Assembly: GCF_003993775.1 (NCBI RefSeq) | Contig: NZ_RJRZ01000015.1 | Coordinates: 29,073 to 93,072 of the forward strand | DNA length: 64,000 nucleotides | Direction of reading: 5' to 3' | Source: Frigidibacter oleivorans | GTDB lineage: Bacteria > Pseudomonadota > Alphaproteobacteria > Rhodobacterales > Rhodobacteraceae | Shown here: positions 26,876-33,533 of the stretch, piece after piece | How the letters are laid out: every line of letters begins with the position of its first letter | How positions within the stretch are numbered: position 1 is the first letter of the stretch | Translations under genes and position numbers: made by a program | The notes under the pieces: generated by a model | What the model saw: only the letters and a program-made list of their open reading frames with translations | What the model was told of the DNA's origin: nothing | Database searches by the model: none

Positions 26876-27300
26876 CGCGGACCCTTGCCGCGGCGGCGCT
26901 GGCCGTCGCCCGCCGGTGCGGGGTGCTCGGGCGTGGGGCCGCCCTTGTCGGACCGCTGGGCGTGGACCTGCGCCAGCGCGCGCGTCAGGTCCGACAGGAG
27001 GTCGGCGAAGGGCCGGTCGATGGTGGCGCCGGGCCGTCCCACCAGCACATAGTCCCAGCCTGGCCGCGCGCCGCCCGGCAGCACCGCACGGGCCACTTCG
27101 CGCAACCGCCGCTTGGCCCGGTTGCGGGCGACGGCGTTGCCGATCTTCCGGGAACAGGTGAAGCCGACGCGCACGGATGTGGCGGGGGCGGGCTCGCCCT
27201 CGCGCCGCTGGCGGGCCTGCAGCAGGAACCCCGGCGCGCCCTGCCGCCGGGCCTGGGCCGCGCGCAGGAAGTCCGCCCTCTGGGTCAGCGTCACGATCAT
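26872..27300 (-). CDS. rnpA: Ribonuclease P protein component
   Basis: The protein subunit of RNase P, which matures tRNA 5' ends. The core runs from [19 protein letters not shown] through the RNR signature region ([26 protein letters not shown], in parts) to [13 protein letters not shown] 27300 gives 142 residues, the usual size. An in-frame extension to ATG 27465 (197 residues) would add a Pro-rich N-terminus with 15-bp repeats; its codon use is less typical and neither start has a strong ribosome-binding site, so the start is uncertain. Confidence 0.88.
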   Translation of the reverse strand: MIVTLTQRADFLRAAQARRQGAPGFLLQARQRREGEPAPATSVRVGFTCSRKIGNAVARNRAKRRLREVARAVLPGGARPGWDYVLVGRPGATIDRPFADLLSDLTRALAQVHAQRSDKGGPTPEHPAPAGDGQRRRGKGPR

Positions 27301-27313
27301 CGGCAGCCCTGCT

Positions 27314-27373
27314 TCACCCGGCCTTGCGTCACCCGGCCCTAAGTCATCCGGGCCTGCGTCACCCCGTCCCTCG
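27314..27373. repeat. Four degenerate 15-bp tandem repeats upstream of rnpA
   Basis: Four consecutive 15-base units begin TCACCCGGCCTTGCG (27314), TCACCCGGCCCTAAG (27329), TCATCCGGGCCTGCG (27344) and TCACCCCGTCCCTCG (27359). The period is a multiple of three and in phase with rnpA, so on the minus strand they would encode imperfect pentapeptides ([20 protein letters not shown]) if the longer RnpA form is made. Confidence 0.75.
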
Positions 27374-27500
27374 CCCCGCGCGCAAACGGAAACCGCCGGA
27401 GGCGGCCTCGCGCGATCGACGGGATCGGGCGGGGGCGCGTCCGGCGGCATGGTCGCGTCAGGCATCGCGGCGGGCGCTCAGGCCCGCGCGCCGACGGCGA

Positions 27501-27638
27501 TCAGGCGCACAGCACCTTGCGGCCACGGGCGCGGCGCGCGTTCAGGACCTTGCGGCCGCCCTTCGTCGCCATCCGCGCACGGAAGCCGTGCCGGCGCTTG
27601 CGAACCAGGTTCGACGGCTGGAAAGTGCGTTTGCTCAT
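27501..27638 (-). CDS. rpmH: 50S ribosomal protein L34
   Basis: A 45-residue, highly basic L34: [39 protein letters not shown]. The start at 27638 is set by the conserved MSKRTFQPS; the frame continues upstream without family similarity. It is the first gene of the rpmH-rnpA-yidD-...-yidC block and has a good promoter about 70-100 bases upstream. Confidence 0.96.
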   Translation of the reverse strand: MSKRTFQPSNLVRKRRHGFRARMATKGGRKVLNARRARGRKVLCA

Positions 27639-27706
27639 CGTTCTGCTCCATCTTCCGACGGCGCGAACCCGGCAAGGATTCGAGCGCCGCAGCATTCGAA
27701 GCCCGT

Positions 27707-27735
27707 CCTCTAAGGGCAGTCGCCGCGCAAGTCAA
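27707..27735 (-). promoter_or_regulatory. rpmH promoter
   Basis: Read on the minus strand, TTGACT (27735-27730) is followed by 17 bases and TAGAGG (27712-27707). Transcription would start near 27700, leaving a leader of about 60 bases before rpmH. The position and spacing fit a sigma70-type promoter for the rpmH-rnpA operon. Confidence 0.6.
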
Positions 27736-27988
27736 CGACCGCGGGGCAGAAAATGTCGCCCGCCGCGCCCTGCCGCAATGGCCGCCGTCCCGGGCGCAAC
27801 GCGCGGAAGTTGCGGCGGAATCCGGCACGGCGATTCGGGAATTTCGGCTTGCCGCTTTCAAACATTCGCGGGAACGCTTATTTGATCGGAAAAACCGTTA
27901 CCATAACGACACAGGCCGGGGCGGCCGATCGGCGGGTCGCCAGACCGGCGGGTCGCCATCCGGCAAACCGCGAGGCCGAGAGGCGAGC
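27736..27988. other. Divergent intergenic region rpmH / histidine kinase
   Basis: This stretch lies between the rpmH promoter and the divergent kinase gene and holds no convincing gene. It is AT-richer near 27860-27910. A perfect dyad CGTTA-CCA-TAACG (27896-27908) lies about 80 bases before the kinase start and could be an operator. No clear -35/-10 pair for the kinase was found. Confidence 0.5.
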
Positions 27989-29404
27989 ATGCAGCGCGCG
28001 ACTTTCCTGAACACGCTTTCAGGCCGCTTCCTGTTGCTGACCACCGCCGTCGTCCTTTTGGCGGAGGTGATGATCTTCGTGCCCTCGGTGGCGCGGTTCC
28101 GGGTGGATTATCTGGAACTGCGGCTGGAACGGGCGCAGATCGCCTCGCTGTCGCTCCTGGCTTCTGATGACGTGATCTCCGAGGATCTGGAACGCGAGCT
28201 TCTGGAAAACGCGGGCGTCTTCAACGTCGTCCTGCGCCGGGACGAGATGCGGCAACTGGTGCTGTCCTCGCCGATCCCGGGCGCGATCTCGGCCAGCTAT
28301 GACCTGCGCGAGGCACAGGGGTTCACGCTGATCCGCGACGCGCTGGTCGATCTGGTGATCCCCGAGAACCGGATCATCCGCGTCATCGGCGAGCCGGTGC
28401 GCGAGGGCGGGTCGCAGATCGAGGTCACGATGGAGACGGGCCCGATGCGCAAGGAGATGCTGGCCTACGGGCTGCGGATCCTCGGCATGTCGGCGGTGAT
28501 CTCGGTGCTGACGGCGATCCTTCTGTTCTTCGCGGTGCGGCGGCTGCTGGTGGTGCCGATCCGGCGGGTGGTCACGCATATGACCTCTTACGCCGAGGCG
28601 CCCGAGGATGCGCGGCGGGTGATCGAACCCACCGCCCGCATCGCCGAACTGCGCGAGGCCGAGGACGCCCTGCAAAGCCTGCAGACGCAGCTGACCGGCG
28701 CCTTGCGGCAGAAGGAGCGGCTGGCCCAGCTGGGCGGTGCCGTCGCCAAGATCAGCCACGACCTGCGCAACATCCTGACTACGGCGCAGATCTTTGCCGA
28801 CCGGATGGAGGCGTCGGAGGATCCGGCGGTGAAGCGGGCGGCGCCGAAGCTGGTCGGCTCGATCAGCCGGGCGGTCAACCTGTGCGAAAGCACGCTGACC
28901 TTCGGCCGCGCCGAAGAGCCGCCGCCGCGGCTGGCGCGCTTCATGCTGGCGGGGCTGGTGACCGAGGTGCTGGAAGGCGAGCGTCCCTCGGCCGAGGCGG
29001 GGCAGATCGAGTTCGTCACCGACGTGCCGCCGAACCTCGCCATCCGCGCCGATGCGGAACAGCTGCATCGGGTTCTGCTGAACCTCGTGCGCAATGCCCG
29101 GCAGGCGATCGAGGCGACCAAGCGTGCCGGCACCGTCGAGGTCGGCGCGGGCGAGGATGACGGGCAATGGTGGATCCGCGTGGGCGATACCGGCCCCGGC
29201 CTGCCCGAGCGCGCCCGCCAGCACCTGTTCCAGCCGTTCCAGGGCGGCATCCGCAAGGGCGGCACCGGGCTCGGGCTCGCGATCTCGGCCGAACTGGTGC
29301 GCGGGCATGGCGGCCGGCTGGAACTGCTGCGGTCCGACGAGGAGGGCAGCGAGTTCATCATCCGCCTGCCGAAGTCGGTGAACCAGTCCGAGGCGGCGGC
29401 CTGA
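27989..29404 (+). CDS. Orphan sensor histidine kinase
   Basis: A 471-residue membrane kinase with transmembrane segments at about 13-33 and 161-184 flanking a periplasmic sensor region, a HAMP-like linker (185-245), then the dimerisation/phosphoacceptor box KISHDLRNILTT (H257), N box LNLVRNARQAI (N369), G boxes GDTGPGLP (399-406) and GGTGLGLAIS (424-433). No response-regulator gene is adjacent, so its partner is elsewhere or it feeds a phosphorelay. Start ATG 27989 has GAGAGGCGAG upstream. Confidence 0.92.
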   Translation: MQRATFLNTLSGRFLLLTTAVVLLAEVMIFVPSVARFRVDYLELRLERAQIASLSLLASDDVISEDLERELLENAGVFNVVLRRDEMRQLVLSSPIPGAISASYDLREAQGFTLIRDALVDLVIPENRIIRVIGEPVREGGSQIEVTMETGPMRKEMLAYGLRILGMSAVISVLTAILLFFAVRRLLVVPIRRVVTHMTSYAEAPEDARRVIEPTARIAELREAEDALQSLQTQLTGALRQKERLAQLGGAVAKISHDLRNILTTAQIFADRMEASEDPAVKRAAPKLVGSISRAVNLCESTLTFGRAEEPPPRLARFMLAGLVTEVLEGERPSAEAGQIEFVTDVPPNLAIRADAEQLHRVLLNLVRNARQAIEATKRAGTVEVGAGEDDGQWWIRVGDTGPGLPERARQHLFQPFQGGIRKGGTGLGLAISAELVRGHGGRLELLRSDEEGSEFIIRLPKSVNQSEAAA

Positions 29405-29510
29405 CCCGCGCCCGAAGCTGCGGCACCCCGCCACAGCGGCCGCGCGGCGGAACCGGGGCCGGAATCGCGTAGGACGGGCGAACGCGCAGTCACAGCCACG
29501 GATTTCAGCC

Positions 29511-29999
29511 ATGACTTTCCGCACCTGGGTCACGCCCCTGACGGCCGCCACCTTCGCCCTCGTCGCCGCCTCGGGCCTCCTGCTCTTCTTCCACCTCGCG
29601 CCCGGCGCCACCCGGGCGCTCCATGAATGGGTCGGCTGGGCGCTGGCCGCCGCCGTCGCGCTGCATCTGGTGCTGAACCGGCGCAGCCTGCGCGGCCATC
29701 TGCGCCGCCCGGCGATGCCGCTGCTGCTGGCGCTGGCGGCGGTCCTGACCCTGGGCCAGCTGTTCCTTCCGGCCGGCAGTCCGCCCTTCGCCGGGATGCG
29801 GGCGCTGGCGCAGGCCGCCGAACCGCGGACGCTGCGGGAACTGGCCGCCTTTGCCGGCATCGCCCCGGACGAGGCGGTGGCGCGGCTGGACGCGAAGGGT
29901 TTCGCGGTCCGGCCGGACATGAGCCTGCGACAGATCGCCGGCGCCGATCCGGCCGGGGCCAATGCGGTGCTGGCGGCGTTGCTGATCCCCCGGTCCTGA
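29511..29999 (+). CDS. DUF4405-domain membrane protein
   Basis: A 162-residue protein with three hydrophobic segments (about residues 9-28, 38-55, 66-84) and histidines placed within or beside them (FFHLAPG, ALHEWVG, ALHLVLN), as expected for a small b-type-cytochrome-like DUF4405 module. The soluble C-terminal part (TLRELAAFAGIAPDEAVARLDAKGF and MSLRQIAGAD) is a helical extension often seen in the family. Function unknown; possibly electron transfer. It stands alone between the kinase and tRNA-Arg. Confidence 0.75.
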   Translation: MTFRTWVTPLTAATFALVAASGLLLFFHLAPGATRALHEWVGWALAAAVALHLVLNRRSLRGHLRRPAMPLLLALAAVLTLGQLFLPAGSPPFAGMRALAQAAEPRTLRELAAFAGIAPDEAVARLDAKGFAVRPDMSLRQIAGADPAGANAVLAALLIPRS

Positions 30000-30084
30000 G
30001 CAGAGGGGCAGGGGCGGAACCGGCATTCCCGCGAATTCGCCCTTGCGCCGGCCCGGCCGGGTCGCTAAATGGCTGCCCTACAGC

Positions 30085-30161
30085 GGACCCGTAGCTCAGC
30101 TGGATAGAGCATCAGACTACGAATCTGAGGGTCGGGCGTTCGAATCGCTCCGGGTCCGCCA
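30085..30161 (+). tRNA. tRNA-Arg (anticodon ACG)
   Basis: A 77-base cloverleaf. The acceptor stem GGACCCG (30085-30091) pairs with CGGGTCC (30151-30157), discriminator G and encoded CCA follow. The D arm contains TAGCTCAGCTGGATAGAGCA; the anticodon stem TCAGA/TCTGA encloses loop CTACGAA, anticodon ACG (read as ICG for CGU/CGC/CGA codons). The T arm has GTTCGAATC. All elements are intact. Confidence 0.97.
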
Positions 30162-30285
30162 TTTCCCCATACAGCATCGGCGAAGCCGGCAGGTCCGGGC
30201 CTTCGCCGCGTTCGCTGCCGAGGCCGATCCAGGATATGTGACCTGGATCAAAGAGCACCGGGGACGGATTTGCCATTGCTTGTGC

Positions 30286-31365
30286 ATGGAAATCGGTAGG
30301 CGAATCTTCATTGGCGGCGCCGTCGCGGGTGCGGCAGCTTTCGGAGCCGGTCTTTGGTGGCGTGGTCTCTCGGCGCCATACGTCGCTGCGGCCGATCGCC
30401 TGAGATCGCCCCTTCCCTCCCTGCCGGAAACGCTCGACCTTGTCCGCTTCGCCACGCTGGGGGCGAACGGGCACAACACCCAGCCCTGGCGGTTCTCGAA
30501 GGTGGCCGATGGACTCGCCATCGCGCCCGACTTCTCTCGACGGACCCCGGTGGTTGATCCCGACGACCATCATCTCTACGCGAGCCTCGGCTGCGCCGCC
30601 GAGTCGCTGTCCATTGCCGCCCGCGCCCGCGGACTGTCCGGAGAGATCGGCGAGGCCGGGGCAGAGGGACTGATAGCGACGCTCCGTCCGGCTCAACCCG
30701 AGATTGGCGCGCTCTTCGCCGCGATCCCCGAACGTCAATGCACCCGGAGCGCATATGACGGCACACGGCTGACGTCCGAAGAGGTGGGCGTCCTCGCGGC
30801 AGAAGCGAAAGTTCACGGCGTGACGGCAATCTGGCGCGAGGGTGCGGCGGTCGAACCAATCCTCGACCTTGTGATTGCCGGCAACACGCGGCAGATGGAA
30901 AACCCGGCCTTCGTGGCCGAACTCAGGAAATGGATCCGCTTCAACGGCGCGCAGGCAGCCCGGACCGGCGATGGGCTCTACGCCGCCGTCTCCGGGAACC
31001 CGACCGCGCCAGAGACGATCGGGCGGATTCTTTTCGATGCCTTCTTCCGGATCGGGCCCGAGAACGACAAGTACGCACGCCACATCCGCTCCTCGGCCGG
31101 AATTTTCACGCTGGTCGCACCATCGAACGATCCCGCTGGCTGGATCGCGGCGGGCCGCGCCTACCAGCGTATGGCGCTCCGCGCGACGGCAATGGGCCTG
31201 CGAAACGCCTTCGTGAACCAGTCGGTCGAGGAGCCGGCGGTGCGCGCTGACCTCGCCTCGCTCCTCGACCTCGACGAGATGCGCCCGAACCTCGTGTTCC
31301 GCGTCGGGCGGGCGCCTCCGATGCCGCGCTCGCTCCGCCGCCTGCCCGAGGCAGTCATGAATTGA
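30286..31365 (+). CDS. Tat-exported nitroreductase-like (Acg family) protein
   Basis: A 359-residue protein with a twin-arginine signal (MEIGRRIFIGGAVAGAAAFGAG; RR at residues 5-6 followed by a hydrophobic stretch) and a nitroreductase-type fold: FATLGANGHNTQPWRF near the N-terminus and ERQCTRSAYDGTRLT in the middle, the pattern of Acg-like flavoproteins. A conventional activity cannot be assigned. It lies 124 bases after tRNA-Arg and is visibly less GC-rich than its neighbours, which suggests acquisition by transfer. No strong ribosome-binding site was seen. Confidence 0.75.
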   Translation: MEIGRRIFIGGAVAGAAAFGAGLWWRGLSAPYVAAADRLRSPLPSLPETLDLVRFATLGANGHNTQPWRFSKVADGLAIAPDFSRRTPVVDPDDHHLYASLGCAAESLSIAARARGLSGEIGEAGAEGLIATLRPAQPEIGALFAAIPERQCTRSAYDGTRLTSEEVGVLAAEAKVHGVTAIWREGAAVEPILDLVIAGNTRQMENPAFVAELRKWIRFNGAQAARTGDGLYAAVSGNPTAPETIGRILFDAFFRIGPENDKYARHIRSSAGIFTLVAPSNDPAGWIAAGRAYQRMALRATAMGLRNAFVNQSVEEPAVRADLASLLDLDEMRPNLVFRVGRAPPMPRSLRRLPEAVMN

Positions 31366-31621
31366 CACCCTGGGTTCCAGAGATACTCCCCGCACTTAGG
31401 AACGAATGGTCGCGATGCGTATATGGGCGACAATCGCTTTTCGGCGGTGCTTCGGGCGGTGGTCCGCCGTCGAACGCTGGGATCGTGACGGAGAAGGCGA
31501 AGGTTCGAAGTATCCGCAGAGCAGGCACGTGCGCGGGGCGCGTCGAAGGGTCGTTCTAAGGCGAAAATGCTTGGCAGCGGGGTCGAGCGCTTCCCCATGG
31601 CATTCGACACCAACGTGCCGT
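31366..31621. other. Intergenic region without recognisable gene
   Basis: About 255 bases between the nitroreductase-like gene and the convergent HD-domain gene. It is less GC-rich than the rest of the window. Short open frames exist on both strands but show no family similarity or ribosome-binding site. I see no transposase or integrase remnant and no copy of the tRNA-Arg 3' end. Confidence 0.5.
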
Positions 31622-32146
31622 TCAGCAGCGGTCCGCCCCATCGCCATCGTCATCGCCATTGTCGATGCGGCTGCGGGCCAGGATCGCCGCGTCGATGGTC
31701 TCGATGGCCCGCGCATAGCGCCGCGCCAGCGACGCTGCCGTGTCGGGCGGCAGCAGGCCCAGCCGGGCCGGGTCGCTGTTGTCGGCAAGATCGGCCCGCT
31801 TGACGCGGAGCGCGGAGACCGGCGCGCTGTCGGCCAGCGCCTCGATCCATTGCTGATAGCTGCGCCCGTCCTCGGGCCGCGTCAGCGCCGTGACCACGGC
31901 GACGATGTCCGGATCATAGCCGCGCGCGACGAGGCCCTGCGCGGTCATCGTCGTGTCCTCGATGGTGTCATGCAGCCAGACCGCGTGGCGTTCGGTCAGA
32001 CTGGCGTCGGGATAGAGCCGCAGGAGATTGCGGGCCACGCGCCCGAGATGGCCGATATAGGGCTCGCCCGACTTGTCCGTCTGGGCGGCGTGGAGCATCC
32101 CCGCCAGCGCGGCCGTCTCTTCGACTGTCGGATGATCTGTGACCAC
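31622..32146 (-). CDS. Single-domain HD phosphohydrolase (SpoT/MESH1-like)
   Basis: A 174-residue protein consisting of one HD domain. Metal-ligand pattern: H33 (SGEPYIGHLGRVA), H59-D60 in VWLHDTIEDT with E63-D64, and D122 in RADLADNSD, which resembles the hydrolase domain of SpoT and MESH1 proteins. It may hydrolyse (p)ppGpp or another pyrophosphorylated nucleotide; this is inference. The start is GTG (32146), with a weak ribosome-binding site. The tail is Asp-rich. Confidence 0.78.
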   Translation of the reverse strand: MVTDHPTVEETAALAGMLHAAQTDKSGEPYIGHLGRVARNLLRLYPDASLTERHAVWLHDTIEDTTMTAQGLVARGYDPDIVAVVTALTRPEDGRSYQQWIEALADSAPVSALRVKRADLADNSDPARLGLLPPDTAASLARRYARAIETIDAAILARSRIDNGDDDGDGADRC

Positions 32147-32282
32147 GTTTCAGGGTCCGGGCTGGTTGGCAAACATGCGGGGATGATCGTCGCAAATCCC
32201 CGCCAGAGCCAGCCTGAACGCCCCGCGGGGTCGGCTGCGGCCCCTGCGCGCGACCGCCTGTCGCAGCGTGATCGCATCTCTT

Positions 32283-32298
32283 GGTGACCCAGGTCACC
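32283..32298. promoter_or_regulatory. Crp/Fnr-type operator upstream of the sulfide cluster
   Basis: GGTGA-CCCAGG-TCACC is a perfect 16-bp dyad with the half-site (GTGA) and six-base spacing of Crp-family operators. It lies 57 bases before the first gene of the sulfide operon. The Crp/Fnr regulator encoded at the other end of the cluster has a recognition helix (TAREVVSRLL) with the R-E-x-x-x-R arrangement that reads GTGA in Crp. The pairing of the two is inferred. Confidence 0.6.
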
Positions 32299-32354
32299 GA
32301 CAGCGCCGCCGGATGTCGCGCATCCTGTCCCGGACATTGGGAAGGAGACATCCG

Positions 32355-32564
32355 ATGACCGTCAACATGGGAACACTCGACCGCGGCCTGCGCGTGCTCG
32401 CCGGCATCGTCCTCATCATCCTCGCCTTCGGAACCGACTTCGCCGCGACGGGGGTGCTGCACTGGGTGCTGACCGTCGCGGGGGCGGTGATGCTGCTGAC
32501 CGCCGTGATCGGCTATTGCCCGCTTTATTCCGCGATCGGGCTGCGCACCTGCCGCGCCCGCTGA
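32355..32564 (+). CDS. DUF2892 small membrane protein
   Basis: A 69-residue protein with the DUF2892 pattern: MGTLDRGLRVLAGIVLI, a second hydrophobic segment (VLHWVLTVAGAVMLLTAVIG) and the terminal CPLYSAIGLRTC. The same module is fused to a rhodanese in YgaP and often sits in sulfide/persulfide operons. The ATG at 32355 has an AAGGAGA ribosome-binding site. It is 10 bases ahead of the metallo-beta-lactamase gene. Confidence 0.85.
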   Translation: MTVNMGTLDRGLRVLAGIVLIILAFGTDFAATGVLHWVLTVAGAVMLLTAVIGYCPLYSAIGLRTCRAR

Positions 32565-32574
32565 GGAGGGGACC

Positions 32575-33459
32575 ATGACCTATCCCGTCCACATGAACGT
32601 CCACCCCGAGGTGACGGGCTTCTTCGACCCGGCCACCAACACCATCAGCTATGTGGTGAAGGATCCCGGATCCTCCGCCTGTGCCATCGTCGATTCGGTG
32701 ATGGACATCGACTATGCCGCCGGCCGGATCAGCCATGACCATGCCGACGAGATCATCGCCTTCGTCGAGGCCCACGGCCTGACCGTCGACTGGCTGATCG
32801 AGACGCATGTCCATGCCGATCACCTGTCGGCGGCGCCCTATATCCAGCAGCGGCTGGGGGGCAAGCTGGGGATCGGCCGCAACATCACCGTGGTGCAGGA
32901 AACCTTCGGCAAGCTCTTCAACGAAGGCACCGAGTTCCAGCGCGACGGCAGCCAGTTCGACCGGCTGTTCGACGATGGCGACACCTATCGCGTCGGGGGC
33001 ATGGACTGCCTGGCGATCCACACGCCGGGCCACACGCCCGCCTGCATGACCCATGTGATGGGCGATGCGGCCTTCGTGGGCGACACGCTGTTCATGCCCG
33101 ATGGCGGCTCGGCCCGCGCCGATTTCCCCGGCGGCGATGCCGGGGTGCTGTACGATTCCATCCAGAAGGTGCTGGCCCTGCCCGATGCCATGCGCCTGTT
33201 CATGTGTCACGACTACGGCCCGAACGGCCGCGACATCCGCTGGGAAACGACGGTGGGCGAGGAAAAGGCCCACAACATCCATGTCGGCGGCGGCCGCAGC
33301 AGGGAAGAGTTCGTCCGCTTCCGCACCGAACGCGATGCCACGCTGTCGATGCCGAAGCTGATCATCCCCTCGCTGCAGGTCAACATGCGCGGGGGCGAAC
33401 TGCCGCCCCCCGATGACAGCGGCCAGCGCTTCCTGAAGGTGCCGATCAACGGCCTGTAG
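32575..33459 (+). CDS. MBL-fold hydrolase, persulfide-dioxygenase-like
   Basis: A 294-residue metallo-beta-lactamase-fold enzyme. The metal site is visible: THVHADH (H78, H80, D82, H83), H153 in HTPGHTP and D170 in VGDTLF, plus RADFPGGDAG, a motif shared with ETHE1-type sulfur dioxygenases and the Blh proteins of BigR operons. Those enzymes oxidise glutathione persulfide to sulfite. The neighbouring sulfide:quinone reductase would supply persulfide. The exact substrate is inferred from context. Confidence 0.85.
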   Translation: MTYPVHMNVHPEVTGFFDPATNTISYVVKDPGSSACAIVDSVMDIDYAAGRISHDHADEIIAFVEAHGLTVDWLIETHVHADHLSAAPYIQQRLGGKLGIGRNITVVQETFGKLFNEGTEFQRDGSQFDRLFDDGDTYRVGGMDCLAIHTPGHTPACMTHVMGDAAFVGDTLFMPDGGSARADFPGGDAGVLYDSIQKVLALPDAMRLFMCHDYGPNGRDIRWETTVGEEKAHNIHVGGGRSREEFVRFRTERDATLSMPKLIIPSLQVNMRGGELPPPDDSGQRFLKVPINGL

Positions 33460-33474
33460 GACGGATTGATGGCC

Positions 33475-33501
33475 GCCCCGGCGTGGGGAAACCGCCGGGG
33501 C
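33475..33501 (+). other. Intercistronic hairpin in the sulfide operon
   Basis: GCCCCGGCG (33475-33483) pairs perfectly with CGCCGGGGC (33493-33501) around a nine-base loop, 15 bases after the MBL gene and 32 bases before the next start. No T tract follows; it may adjust the relative amounts of the two messages. Confidence 0.55.
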
Positions 33502-33533
33502 GCGCATCGCATGCGAGGGGAGGAGACGCGCGA

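Noticed and set aside
30085..31621. Integrated mobile element at tRNA-Arg
   Set aside because: No integrase, transposase or second copy of the tRNA 3' end could be found downstream, so only a compositional islet is reported.
31366..31621. Short open frames between the nitroreductase and HD genes
   Set aside because: No ribosome-binding site, no family similarity, and frames on both strands are of chance length for this GC content.
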